DNA from: Bacteroidota bacterium
GTDB taxonomy: Bacteria; Bacteroidota; Bacteroidia; AKYH767-A; 2013-40CM-41-45
Assembly: GCA_016713765.1 (NCBI GenBank)
Contig: JADJON010000003.1
Location: 930,001-994,000 of the forward strand
Length of the DNA: 64,000 nucleotides
Direction: 5' to 3'
Shown here: positions 43,468 through 52,523 of the stretch, in pieces
Layout of the letters: the number at the start of each line of letters is the position of its first letter
Position numbering within the stretch: the first letter of the stretch is position 1
Notes under the pieces: generated by a model
What the model saw: the letters and a program-made list of their open reading frames with translations, nothing else
The model's database searches: none
Told to the model about the DNA's origin: nothing
Made by a program: the position numbers and the translations under genes

Positions 43468-45093
43468 TCAACTCCCCTTGACCGCTACCTGCTGCTTGCC
43501 GATCAATTCGAGTGCCTGTCGAAGTGTCTGGTCCAGCGAGTGGATAACCGGATAAAAGCCATCGTTCTTCCAGATCTGTCGGGCAATGAGGGCCTTGAGC
43601 TGCGTCCGGATGATGGCCGATGAAATACGCGCCCCGGCAGGGTCCGCCTTCATGCCGGACTTCCGGGCATAGGTCAGGAATTCGTTGTAGATCTTATCAT
43701 CGACATGGAAACCCTGGTTGAAGGCGTCGAAATCCTTGTACCCGGTAATTTCCTTGCGGTGCAAGTCGAGGTAATCGTAGGCAAACTGGTTGATCAGCCC
43801 CTTACCGTTCGCTTCACTGTAGTAATCGGATGTTCCGGCAGTGTCGAGTGGAACGAATACATCCGGCATGATGCCACCGCCACCGTAGACGATCTTCCCG
43901 CCGGGTGTTGTATATCTTAAAGAATCCGCGAATTTGATGCTGTCCTGCGAGAGCAATTCTCCATGCTGGTACCGCGAAAGCAGTTCGGTCTCGTACTGCT
44001 CATAACCGGCCGTGTAGGGCTTTTGAATGCTACGTCCGGTCGGTGTATAATAGCGTGCGACGGTGAGCCGAACCGCTGAGCCGTCGGGAAATTCGCTTTG
44101 CTCCTGGACCAGGCCTTTACCGAACGACCGACGGCCAACGATGGTGGCACGGTCCCAGTCTTGTACGGCTCCGGATACGATCTCACTCGCCGAAGCGCTG
44201 CCTTCATCGATCAGGATCACCAGCGCGCCCTCTTCAAAGAAACCGCGGGAGGTTGCCCGGAAGGTTTCCTTGGGACGGTTCCTTCCTTCGGTGTAAACGA
44301 TCATTTTTCCGTCCGGGAGATATTCATCGGCAATCTGGATGGCCGTTTTCAAATATCCTCCCGGATTTCCGCGCAGATCGAGGATCAGGTTTTGCATACC
44401 CTTCTCCTTCAGGTCGGCGAAAGCCTTGAGGTATTCATCATAGGTCTTGTCTGCGAAGTGGCCGATCTTGATATAACCGGTTTCACGGTTCAGCATGTAG
44501 CCTACGTCGACACTGTAGATCGGAATCTTACCACGCTTGATGGTGAAATCGATCGTTTGTCCGGTTGAACGACGGAGAATCGTCACCTTGACCATGGTCC
44601 CGCTTGGTCCGCGCAACAATTGCATGACCTGGGTGTTCGTGATCTTGATCCCGCCCACATTCTTTCCTTCGACACGGATGATGCGGTCACCGGCCTGGAT
44701 TCCCAGTTGCTCCGAAGGTCCTCCCGCAAGGGCGGAAACGACCATGATCGTATCGTCCTGAATGTGAAACTCGACGCCGATTCCGTCGAAGTTCCCTTCC
44801 AGCGGTTCATTCATCGCTTGCAGGTCTTCGCCCGGTATGTAAGAAGAATGCGGGTCGAGCTGGTGCAGCATATCCTCGATCGTACTTTCGACCAGCGCGC
44901 GGGAGTTCACCGTGTCAACGTACTCGTTCGAGATGTAATTGATCACATCGTTGAGCTTGTTGAATTGCCCGGTCCGGAACGTGAAAAAGCCCCGCGAGCT
45001 GCGATACGGTTCACTCATCCGCATACCGATATATATGCCGGCCGCCAGCATGATCGCCAGCAGTAAGGGTTGCCAAATCCTGGAACTACGCAC
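43468..45093 (-). CDS. S41 (CtpA-type) C-terminal processing peptidase 2
   Basis: A 541-residue periplasmic protease with an N-terminal anchor (about 8-24), a PDZ domain (about 95-185), and the S41 catalytic dyad S301 in GSASASEI and K326 in FGKGLVQ. The domain order matches the paralogue at 22745-24424, but the two differ in length and in the C-terminal extension. It follows the dCMP deaminase gene by 47 bases on the same strand, an adjacency I recall from other Bacteroidota. Confidence 0.9.
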   Translation of the reverse strand: MRSSRIWQPLLLAIMLAAGIYIGMRMSEPYRSSRGFFTFRTGQFNKLNDVINYISNEYVDTVNSRALVESTIEDMLHQLDPHSSYIPGEDLQAMNEPLEGNFDGIGVEFHIQDDTIMVVSALAGGPSEQLGIQAGDRIIRVEGKNVGGIKITNTQVMQLLRGPSGTMVKVTILRRSTGQTIDFTIKRGKIPIYSVDVGYMLNRETGYIKIGHFADKTYDEYLKAFADLKEKGMQNLILDLRGNPGGYLKTAIQIADEYLPDGKMIVYTEGRNRPKETFRATSRGFFEEGALVILIDEGSASASEIVSGAVQDWDRATIVGRRSFGKGLVQEQSEFPDGSAVRLTVARYYTPTGRSIQKPYTAGYEQYETELLSRYQHGELLSQDSIKFADSLRYTTPGGKIVYGGGGIMPDVFVPLDTAGTSDYYSEANGKGLINQFAYDYLDLHRKEITGYKDFDAFNQGFHVDDKIYNEFLTYARKSGMKADPAGARISSAIIRTQLKALIARQIWKNDGFYPVIHSLDQTLRQALELIGKQQVAVKGS

Positions 45094-45140
45094 GGATGAT
45101 TACTTGTAAATGAGCGATAACGTAAAACGCGGAAAAAGGT

Positions 45141-45617
45141 TCAACTATTGAGTTCCGGGGCTGGTGCATATTGCCGCACTTCTACCCCGAATCGACGCAG
45201 GAAATCAACGCCTTCGTCGGTTCCGATGCCCTTATAGGTCGCGTAGGACTGCAGGTAAAAGACCCGCTTGATGCCCATGGTATAGATGATCCGGGCACAA
45301 GCCAGACAGGGCGACAGGGTGATGTACAACGTACAACCGTCCACTGAAACATTGTTCTTGGACGCGTACAGGATGGCATTCTGTTCGGCATGAAGGGCCA
45401 GGGAGCAGGAGCCTTTGCTGTCGCGCGGACAGCCTGTCTCAGGCCATTCTTCGTCACAGTTATGGGTCCCGGCAGGCGGACCATTGTAACCCAGCGAAAC
45501 GATGCGGGTGTCTTTGGTCAATACGGCACCGACTTTGATCTTGACGCAATGCGACTTACGGGCCAGGTTCTGGGCCAGATCCATATAGATCTCATCAAAC
45601 GAGGGTCGGTCTTGCAT
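45141..45617 (-). CDS. Deoxycytidylate deaminase family protein
   Basis: A 158-residue zinc-dependent dCMP deaminase-like enzyme. The zinc site is H76 and catalytic E78 in ALHAEQNA, with C104 and C107 in SPCLACAR. It supplies dUMP for dTMP synthesis. The N-terminal CVKIKVGAVL and GYNGPPAGTHNCDE are typical. A TATCTTTA box lies just upstream (45622-45629). Gene name left blank because naming differs between lineages. Confidence 0.9.
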   Translation of the reverse strand: MQDRPSFDEIYMDLAQNLARKSHCVKIKVGAVLTKDTRIVSLGYNGPPAGTHNCDEEWPETGCPRDSKGSCSLALHAEQNAILYASKNNVSVDGCTLYITLSPCLACARIIYTMGIKRVFYLQSYATYKGIGTDEGVDFLRRFGVEVRQYAPAPELNS

Positions 45618-45621
45618 GCTG

Positions 45622-45629
45622 TAAAGATA
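45622..45629 (-). promoter_or_regulatory. -7-like box for dCMP deaminase
   Basis: TATCTTTA on the minus strand, one mismatch from TAnnTTTG, ends 4 bases before the ATG. Confidence 0.4.
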
Positions 45630-45729
45630 GCGAGAATTCCACCTTTCGACTTTCCGGCTGTAACGGAATAGGACAATCCCCGTACTACCAGTTTAAATCC
45701 GGTTTCGGCCTTGAGCCGATTGCTGCGCG

Positions 45730-46512
45730 ATGAATCCATTCGAAGCTCTTCTACTTTGCCTGGTAGCCTTTGGCGGCAGCCTGCTGACCTTCTTTTCCGG
45801 TTTCGGCCTGGGTACACTCCTGATGCCGGTGCTGGCCGTATTCTTCCCGATCGAGATCGCCATCGGGATGACGGCAATCGTACACCTGAGCAATAACCTG
45901 TTCAAACTCGCGCTTGTCGGCACCAAGGCGAAAAGTGATATCATCCTTCGTTTCGGAATCCCGTCCGTATTGGCCGCCTTGATCGGTGCATTCCTGCTGA
46001 ATTTCCTCACCGAGATCGCGCCTTTGCACACCTGGCAGTGGGGAAGCCATACCTGTACCATCACACCGGTAAAATTGGTGGTGGCGATCCTGCTTGCCTT
46101 CTTCTCCGTCTTCGAACTCGTGCCCCGGTTGCGTCACTGGCAAGTCGATCAGCGCTATATGATCCACGGAGGACTGTTGTCCGGTTTCTTTGGTGGCTTG
46201 TCGGGGCATCAGGGAGCCTTACGCTCCGCCTTTTTGATGCGGGCAGGCATGGACAAGGAAACGTTCATTGGCACCGGCGTGGCGATCGCTTGCATGACCG
46301 ACCTGGCCCGTATGTCGATCTATCTCGGTCATTGGACACAACTCCCTCCTGAAACCAGCATTACCCCGATCATTCTGGCCATCCTTTCTGCTTTTGCAGG
46401 CGCTCTGATCGGCCGGCGCTTCCTTCGGAAGATGGGAATGAAGACCGTTCAAAACGTCGTAGGAATCGCGCTGTTGCTGTTTTCCGGCTTACTCGCGGCA
46501 GGCATCGTCTGA
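45730..46512 (+). CDS. TSUP family anion transporter (TauE/SafE-like)
   Basis: A 260-residue membrane protein with about eight helices in two related halves, matching the sulfite exporter TauE/SafE (TSUP) family: the start FGGSLLTFFSGFGLGTLLMPVL and, in the second half, GGLLSGFFGGLSGHQGALRS are the two diagnostic GFG/GGLSG regions. Such proteins export sulfite, organosulfonates or related anions; the substrate is unknown. The ATG at 45730 lies in a clear start context. Confidence 0.85.
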   Translation: MNPFEALLLCLVAFGGSLLTFFSGFGLGTLLMPVLAVFFPIEIAIGMTAIVHLSNNLFKLALVGTKAKSDIILRFGIPSVLAALIGAFLLNFLTEIAPLHTWQWGSHTCTITPVKLVVAILLAFFSVFELVPRLRHWQVDQRYMIHGGLLSGFFGGLSGHQGALRSAFLMRAGMDKETFIGTGVAIACMTDLARMSIYLGHWTQLPPETSITPIILAILSAFAGALIGRRFLRKMGMKTVQNVVGIALLLFSGLLAAGIV

Positions 46513-46530
46513 TTAGAGGGAGTACCCCTA

Positions 46531-46561
46531 TTGTTGATTTTCAGGATTTTTCTTATTTTCA
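46531..46561 (+). promoter_or_regulatory. Promoter-like pair for the DUF3267 gene
   Basis: TTG at 46531-46533, a 20-base spacer and TATTTTCA at 46554-46561 precede the ATG by 24 bases. The -7 box is two mismatches from TAnnTTTG. Confidence 0.4.
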
Positions 46562-46585
46562 TCCTAACAGGAACTGGAACATCCT

Positions 46586-47194
46586 ATGCAGCTGAGTCCG
46601 GAACAACTCAGCGCGAATGGCTATCGCTTTCAATCCAGTATACGGTTTGAAAGCATCAATCAATTCGTGCAAGATCGATTGCAGCGAGGTGGTGCATTGC
46701 TACGCCTTTACTGGCTTTGCGTGGTTGCCTCGGTATTTGCCATGTCGCATGTCCTTTGGAAGCAGGATATCGTGACCCTCGACCTGCTGGCGGGTGGGAT
46801 CGGATTCGGACTTGCAGGATTTCTTGTCATCGTGTTACCGGCACACGAAGCCATCCACGGTATCACCTATAAATTGCTTGGCGCCCCGAGCATCAGCTTT
46901 CATGCCGACTGGAAACGCATGTTTTTCTTCGCCGCGGCCGATCGCTTCGTACTCAACCGACGCGAATTCATCCTGGTTGCCGCAGCTCCTTTCATCCTGC
47001 TGACCATCGGATTGCTGGCTGCGCAGTTTTTCACCAACGGCATGTTACAGCTCGCCATCGCGACCAACCTGGTGCTGCATACCGGCGGCTGCATTGGTGA
47101 TTTCACGCTGGTAGCCTATTCCATGTCACTCGGCGAAAAATTCTGCACCTACGACGACCTGCAGAAACAGGAAACCTTCTTCTATCAGAAGTGA
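46586..47194 (+). CDS. DUF3267 putative zincin-like membrane protein
   Basis: A 202-residue membrane protein with about four helices. HEAIHG within LPAHEAIHGITYKLLG (about 92-107) resembles the HExxH of zinc metalloproteases, as in DUF3267. GGCIGDFTL near the C-terminal end may supply a third ligand. Its substrate is unknown. It stands between convergent dedA and the TSUP gene, with its own promoter. Confidence 0.75.
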   Translation: MQLSPEQLSANGYRFQSSIRFESINQFVQDRLQRGGALLRLYWLCVVASVFAMSHVLWKQDIVTLDLLAGGIGFGLAGFLVIVLPAHEAIHGITYKLLGAPSISFHADWKRMFFFAAADRFVLNRREFILVAAAPFILLTIGLLAAQFFTNGMLQLAIATNLVLHTGGCIGDFTLVAYSMSLGEKFCTYDDLQKQETFFYQK

Positions 47195-47196
47195 GT

Positions 47197-47871
47197 TTAT
47201 TGCGACTTTCCTGAAAAACGGTGACGCAACCAGGTGATGATCATCGGAAGGATCGAGAGGAAAATGATTCCCACCACGACCGCCTCGAAGTGCTTCTTGA
47301 CCCAGGGATTCTGCCCCAGCGCGTAGCCGGCAAGCGACATGGAAGCGATCCAGAGGAAGCCTCCGGCGATATCGTACGGAAGGAACTTTTTCTTGTAGTT
47401 CATCCTGCCTACACCGGCTACAAATGGGGTGAACGTGCGTACGATCGGAACGAAGCGTGCCATGATAATTGCCTTGGTCCCGTACTTTTCGAAGAACGTA
47501 TGCGTGCGGTCCATGTACTCCTGCTTGACGAGTGCTTTCCCGCCAATTTTCATTTTTAATGCGCGTTGTCCGAAAAATCTCCCGATCGCGTAGTTGGAGT
47601 TATCCCCCAACACCGCCGCTATGAACAGTAGCCCGATCAGGAATCCGATCTGTAAAGGCGCATCCGGCTGATCGGCCGTGCGTGCGCATAACGCCCCCGC
47701 CGCGAACAACAAGGAATCACCGGGAAGAAACGGCATGATCACCAGACCCGTCTCCACGAAAATGATCAGGAACAGGATGGCGTAGATCGTACTGCCATAT
47801 TGAAGGACCAATGCATCCAGATGGTCGTTGATGTGCAGGATAAAATCCAGTAAGAATTTGATCGTTTCCAA
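47197..47871 (-). CDS. DedA family membrane protein (TTG start)
   Basis: DedA/VTT-domain proteins flip or move undecaprenyl phosphate and other lipids. A start at the TTG at 47869-47871 gives a 224-residue protein opening METIKFLLDFILHINDHLDA, which resembles relatives starting with the M(E)xIKFIIDFILHI pattern I recall. The open frame continues upstream to 48039, but the extra residues look unlike the family and hold a TACTTTTA box (47893-47900). Key features are ETGLVIMPFLPGDSLLFAAG and the C-terminal RFVPIVRTFTPFVAG. Confidence 0.82.
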   Translation of the reverse strand: METIKFLLDFILHINDHLDALVLQYGSTIYAILFLIIFVETGLVIMPFLPGDSLLFAAGALCARTADQPDAPLQIGFLIGLLFIAAVLGDNSNYAIGRFFGQRALKMKIGGKALVKQEYMDRTHTFFEKYGTKAIIMARFVPIVRTFTPFVAGVGRMNYKKKFLPYDIAGGFLWIASMSLAGYALGQNPWVKKHFEAVVVGIIFLSILPMIITWLRHRFSGKSQ

Positions 47872-47892
47872 GAAGAGCCGGTTGAATTTGCG

Positions 47893-47900
47893 TAAAAGTA
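47893..47900 (-). promoter_or_regulatory. -7-like box for dedA
   Basis: TACTTTTA on the minus strand, one mismatch from TAnnTTTG, 21 bases before the TTG start chosen for dedA. Its position inside the longer open frame argues that the longer protein is not made. Confidence 0.4.
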
Positions 47901-47987
47901 CTATTCGGGACGCACATAACCCGGTAGCCATGACGCCGGTCAAAGAAGCGCCTACGGTTCGGCAGAAAGAATCAGCCGGCAGAGCAA

Positions 47988-47995
47988 TACATTTG
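47988..47995 (+). promoter_or_regulatory. -7 box for the CopD-like gene
   Basis: TACATTTG is an exact TAnnTTTG match ending 4 bases before ATG 48000, so the transcript is close to leaderless. Confidence 0.5.
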
Positions 47996-47999
47996 CCCG

Positions 48000-48443
48000 A
48001 TGATGGCCTGGTTGATCTTCTTTCATCTGGTCGGTGCAACGATCTGGACAGGCGGTCACCTCATTCTTGCGACGCGTATCCTTCCGGAAGCGTTGCGGAA
48101 ACGGGACCCCGCGATCCTGAAAGTCTTTGAAGAGCCGTTTGAAAAAATCGGCATACCGGCCTTGCTGGTGCAAACGATTACCGGCTTATTGCTTGCCGGA
48201 CATTACCTGAATCATTGGTGGTATGCATTCAGGTTCGAAACGCCGATGCATACCTGGATCGCCTGGAAACTGATGTTTCTGGGAGCGACGATCCTGATTG
48301 CCGCACACGCCCGCATACGGCTGATCACGCGACTCAAAGAAGAGAACCTCGGCTACCTCGCGGCCCACATTATCGTGATCACCCTGCTGTCCATCGCATT
48401 CCTGGTGCTGGGCACAACCCTTCGCATGGGCGGATGGAGTTGA
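48000..48443 (+). CDS. CopD-like membrane protein
   Basis: A 147-residue membrane protein with four predicted helices. The N-terminal FFHLVGATIWTGGHLIL resembles CopD family proteins, which contain haem- or copper-binding histidines (here H9 and H19). It may act in copper handling or as a small cytochrome-b-like subunit; there is no supporting neighbour. A second ATG at 48003 is equally possible. Confidence 0.65.
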   Translation: MMAWLIFFHLVGATIWTGGHLILATRILPEALRKRDPAILKVFEEPFEKIGIPALLVQTITGLLLAGHYLNHWWYAFRFETPMHTWIAWKLMFLGATILIAAHARIRLITRLKEENLGYLAAHIIVITLLSIAFLVLGTTLRMGGWS

Positions 48444-48466
48444 TCACCCGGTCGTAAAATGCCGGA

Positions 48467-51400
48467 TCAACGTTTGGAAACTCTTGCAAAGAACTGCAGC
48501 AAGCGGCGTAACAGGTCGGTGTAAAGGGTAACGAACAGCAACAGGCACATCGACCAGATGACGAGCAGGTTGGACGCATAGGTCGACATGCTCGTGCCGG
48601 ATCCAACCGGCTTATCGGCAATGAAGAACGGGCTCGAAAAAAAGCGCTTGTTACCCGGATCCTGAAAGACCGGCTCATAACGCTGATAGATCCTGTTGTT
48701 CACGACTTCCACCCGCTCTTTCACGGTGGCACCCCGCACCAGGTCCGAGAGGCTCTCGTTAGAGCCTTTGCGGCGGACTACCTCCAGGGACTCATCGCTT
48801 CCAAATCGTTTTACCTGGGCGGCATGAGCACGTTCACGCGCTTGTTCGGCGTTGTTGTATTGTCGGATGTACACGTCCTTCAACTGCTTCAGGAGATTCC
48901 GGGCCGCTTCAATGGCCGCCATGTTCGCTTCGCCTGCGTTCCCTTGCAGGAAAGTCGCGGTAGCCAGCCGGTAACGCGTGGCTTCAGGACCCAATTCCTC
49001 CCTGACCAGTTGCCAGGACTGTGTTGCTTCTTTGTCGCGCTTGCCCGCTTTGAGCAACCGCTCGCTGCGATCAATCCGTTCCCGCACCACCGGCATCCAC
49101 CAGTCCTTTCGATACGTCGCCCGGCTCATCGCCGCGTCGGAAGCAAACAGGGGTTGCTCGAAATCGTTCTCCCGAAACTGCGCAACCGCCAGCGCTTCAA
49201 ACGCCCAGCGGGAAGCCATGATATCGCCGATGACCGGTACGGAAGTAGCGGCACCAATGACCGGATTGAGTTTATCAAACCGCACGATCACGCCGCTCAG
49301 CAAGATTTGCGGAATGATGAGAAACGGAATCAGAATGTAAACGGTCACGGCGGAATCGAACGCCGAGGAGATATTCAACCCCAGGAGATTGGAAAAACAG
49401 GAGACCGCGAAAAGTATCCCGAAGTACGTCATGCCCATCCCCTGAATATCCAGGATAAGATTGCCGACCAGGATGAATGTTGAAGTCTGAATAGCCGAGA
49501 TGAGGAACAGGATGAAGATCTTCGACAACAGGTAGGCCAACGGACTCAAATGAAGGAATGATTCCCGCCTGCGAATCTTCCGGTCACGCAGTATTTCTTC
49601 AGCACTGACCGATAATCCCAGGAATAAAGCCACGATGACACAGATGAACAGGTACGCCGGTACGTTCGGATTGGCTGACATGCTGTAGTCCGTATCGGCC
49701 GGCGCATACCGGAGTATGAACCCGAGTACCAGGGCCAGGATAGGCGCTTCCAGCAGGGTGATGGCCAGGTACGAAGTATTGGCCAATTTCGATTTGATGT
49801 CGCGCAGGAAGAACACCAGCCATTGCCCGAAGAACCCCGCCTTCCTCCAGGGCGGAGGAGGGAATAGAATTCTACGCGACTCCGCTTTGGGGCGCGCTTC
49901 CACTTGTTGGCGGTAGGGCGCGTACCACTCTTCCGGTTGCACCTTCCGCTGTTGCGTCGCGAAGCCCGCGTCATCCAGTACCGGCGCTTCGAGTATGTTG
50001 AAGATCTCTTCCGGATTGAGGTGACCACAAGTGGCACACTCACTATCGTCCGCATCGGCTTGTCCCGACAAACGCCGGAACCAGGCAACGGACTCTACCG
50101 GATTACCGTCGTAAACCGGATATCCTCCGCGATCCAACAGCAACAGCCGGTCGAACAATTTGAATATCTCCGACGATGGCTGGTGAATGACGACGAATAC
50201 CAGCTTGCCGTTCAGGGCCAGTTGCTTCAACAGGTCCATCACGTTCTCCGCGTCCCGCGACGACAGACCGGAGGTCGGTTCGTCTACGAACAGGATGGAC
50301 GGTTCCCGGATCAGCTCCAGCGCGATGTTGAGCCGCTTGCGTTGCCCGCCGCTGATCGTCTTATTCAGCGCATTGCCCACTTTCAGGTCCCGGGTCTCGC
50401 TGAGACCGAGCGCCTGCAACATATCGCTCACTTTCCGGTCGATCTCGCTGGAGTCAAGCTGACCGAAACACAACTTCGTATTATAGTAGAGATTCTGGTA
50501 AACCGTAAGTTCTTCGATAAGCAAATCATCCTGCGGGATGTTTCCGATCAGTCCCTGAACCTTGCGGGCATCCGCGTAGAGGTCCAGTCCGTTGATGCGG
50601 ATCGCGCCTTCCGCGGGCTCGGCAGTCCCGTTCAGGATCGACAACAAGGTCGACTTACCCGCTCCACTGCCACCCATTACACCGACCAGGTTACCCCCGG
50701 TCACTTCAAATCGGAAGGGATGCAAACCGGTCTTGCCACCCGGGAACAGGAACCGTACTTCGTCGACGAGATATTGAATGCGGTTTTCCGCTTCGCCCAC
50801 CAGGAATCGTCTTCTCAAATCGGAGAAGTAGAGCGGTTTCATCCTGCCGCCCCGTATCACGGTCCCTTGCGACAGCGCGGCGATGGTATTTTCAGGAAGC
50901 GGACTTCCCCCTGCGGATAGATTTTCCAGGCCCTCATATCGCAGGTACAGCAAGCGCGTTCCGGCGATGTACAGGACCCAGAGTCGCCCGCCCAGTCCTT
51001 CGTGGACTCCTGACTGAATCAGCGGATTGGTCACCTCATGCTCCTGCAAGAGCAGGATGTTGGGTTCTTCCTGCTCGCCCAGCGACTTCAACGGATCCCG
51101 CCTGGCGAAATGCCGGCAGCGCAACCGCTCTTTCTTTCCAAGGCGAAAAGCATCCTGGATCTGATCAAGCCAGTCTTCCTCCGCCGGCTTTGCATCCCGG
51201 TCGAGTAGTACCAACTCACAGAGTTGCAGGAAGACGGTATACTTCTGACGGATACTCAGTTCGCGAGCCGTCGATTGCAGTAATTCCGCCCGCAGATCCG
51301 ACGCGAGCGAGGAGCCCCAGTTCTTTTGCAGAAATACTTCCGCGGCCGTCCGGCTCATCTGCTGTTGTACCAGCGATTCCGCCGCACGACGCGATGCGTC

Positions 51401-51469
51401 CACCCGGTCTACCAGGGTTCCGGTGGTGACAAAAAGCGAAAGCAGCTTTTGGAGTACCTGCTCATTCAT
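48467..51469 (-). CDS. Large ABCG-like ABC transporter (ATPase plus permease)
   Basis: A 1000-residue fusion. Residues about 1-130 look like a TerB-like or other helical N-terminal domain (LQLCELVLLDRDAKPAEEDW), followed by about 100 residues of unclear function. The nucleotide-binding domain has Walker A GGSGAGKST (266-274), signature ISGGQRKRL (372-380) and Walker B ILFVDEPTSGL (392-402), and a permease of the ABC-2 type occupies about 550-1000. The ATPase-before-permease order resembles eukaryotic ABCG half-transporters. The permease has a charged insert of about 180 residues (780-960) before its last helix. The substrate is unknown. Confidence 0.85.
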   Translation of the reverse strand: MNEQVLQKLLSLFVTTGTLVDRVDASRRAAESLVQQQMSRTAAEVFLQKNWGSSLASDLRAELLQSTARELSIRQKYTVFLQLCELVLLDRDAKPAEEDWLDQIQDAFRLGKKERLRCRHFARRDPLKSLGEQEEPNILLLQEHEVTNPLIQSGVHEGLGGRLWVLYIAGTRLLYLRYEGLENLSAGGSPLPENTIAALSQGTVIRGGRMKPLYFSDLRRRFLVGEAENRIQYLVDEVRFLFPGGKTGLHPFRFEVTGGNLVGVMGGSGAGKSTLLSILNGTAEPAEGAIRINGLDLYADARKVQGLIGNIPQDDLLIEELTVYQNLYYNTKLCFGQLDSSEIDRKVSDMLQALGLSETRDLKVGNALNKTISGGQRKRLNIALELIREPSILFVDEPTSGLSSRDAENVMDLLKQLALNGKLVFVVIHQPSSEIFKLFDRLLLLDRGGYPVYDGNPVESVAWFRRLSGQADADDSECATCGHLNPEEIFNILEAPVLDDAGFATQQRKVQPEEWYAPYRQQVEARPKAESRRILFPPPPWRKAGFFGQWLVFFLRDIKSKLANTSYLAITLLEAPILALVLGFILRYAPADTDYSMSANPNVPAYLFICVIVALFLGLSVSAEEILRDRKIRRRESFLHLSPLAYLLSKIFILFLISAIQTSTFILVGNLILDIQGMGMTYFGILFAVSCFSNLLGLNISSAFDSAVTVYILIPFLIIPQILLSGVIVRFDKLNPVIGAATSVPVIGDIMASRWAFEALAVAQFRENDFEQPLFASDAAMSRATYRKDWWMPVVRERIDRSERLLKAGKRDKEATQSWQLVREELGPEATRYRLATATFLQGNAGEANMAAIEAARNLLKQLKDVYIRQYNNAEQARERAHAAQVKRFGSDESLEVVRRKGSNESLSDLVRGATVKERVEVVNNRIYQRYEPVFQDPGNKRFFSSPFFIADKPVGSGTSMSTYASNLLVIWSMCLLLFVTLYTDLLRRLLQFFARVSKR

Positions 51470-51514
51470 AAATTGCGGTAAGGCTCCCGAATGTAGTAAA
51501 TTCCCCTGAAGGAC

Positions 51515-52447
51515 TTAATTTCCGATGTAGGGATTACGGGGTAACGGTTCGAATACGTAGCCGGCAGCTTTCAATGTTGAAACGGTGGCGGCAGCTGGCT
51601 GTTGTTTGAAAATGACAAAGGTGATCATGGTCGGAAAGTTTGTTCCCTTCGATACCTGACGATCCCGTCTCCGGATGCCTGCCGCGATCTTCTGATACAA
51701 GGGGCCTCGATCAACCAACCGTTCTTCGGCAGCGCCTTCCTCATAATGGTCATTGAACCCTTTCCAGGCGATGGCCGGATAGTTCAGGGCGATGGCAACC
51801 TTCTTCAACTCATGATAGTTGAGCGTAAAAACGAAGTTTCCTGCCGGTTCATAGAAAAGAGTATAATCGAGTGCGGGTTTATCCGAAGGGCGCAAGATCC
51901 GGCTAAGGCTTTTCTTAAGCGTACGGACGAACCAGAAGAAACCATTTTTCAGGTTGAGATCCGGTAAGGAGATCGTATCCTGATCATTGGGTTCGATTAA
52001 CACCACACCCTTTTTCGCCACCCGGAGCATCTCGTAAAGCGCGATGTACGGGCGGGGAAAATGATGAAACGCTTCTTTTACCAATGCAAAATCAAAGCTA
52101 TCGTCACCGAATGTCAGGTGTTCCGCGTTTTCGATCTTGAATTTCCGAATGAATCCCAACTCGAGCGCAAGATCATAAGAAGGATTATTCAGGTCTGTTG
52201 CGGTCGCATCAGCACCTTGACTTAGCAGATAATTTGCATCCTTTCCGAAATTTCCGTCGCCGATCGTGATCCAACTTGCACCCGGATAATGTTGGAGAAG
52301 CGGCAGCAGGGTGCTGTACATCCGCTCATGCCGCCAATAGTCGACCGTGGATTTATCCATCACCAACTCTGCAGACTTGCCGGAGAATTTCCGACCGTCC
52401 TGATGTGCTTTATAGCTGGCTTCTTTGAAATCAACCATGGACTCCAT
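51515..52447 (-). CDS. Class I SAM-dependent methyltransferase
   Basis: A methyltransferase of about 310 residues from ATG 52447 (MESMVDFKEASYK); ATGs at 52474 and 52438 are alternatives. Motif I is WITIGDGNFGKDANYLL, with the acidic strand end in TATDLNNP, and motif IV-like FDFALVKEAFHHFPRPY, resembling methyltransferase type 11. The acceptor is unknown. The C-terminal third (about 180-310) has no recognised family. It is not closely linked to the flanking transporter or lipoprotein genes. Confidence 0.75.
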   Translation of the reverse strand: MESMVDFKEASYKAHQDGRKFSGKSAELVMDKSTVDYWRHERMYSTLLPLLQHYPGASWITIGDGNFGKDANYLLSQGADATATDLNNPSYDLALELGFIRKFKIENAEHLTFGDDSFDFALVKEAFHHFPRPYIALYEMLRVAKKGVVLIEPNDQDTISLPDLNLKNGFFWFVRTLKKSLSRILRPSDKPALDYTLFYEPAGNFVFTLNYHELKKVAIALNYPAIAWKGFNDHYEEGAAEERLVDRGPLYQKIAAGIRRRDRQVSKGTNFPTMITFVIFKQQPAAATVSTLKAAGYVFEPLPRNPYIGN

Positions 52448-52523
52448 ACAGGTGATCTGGCCTGATCCGGACAACCCGACAGGTACTGCCGGTTATTTCA
52501 GGATGATAAGCTGAAAATACTCC

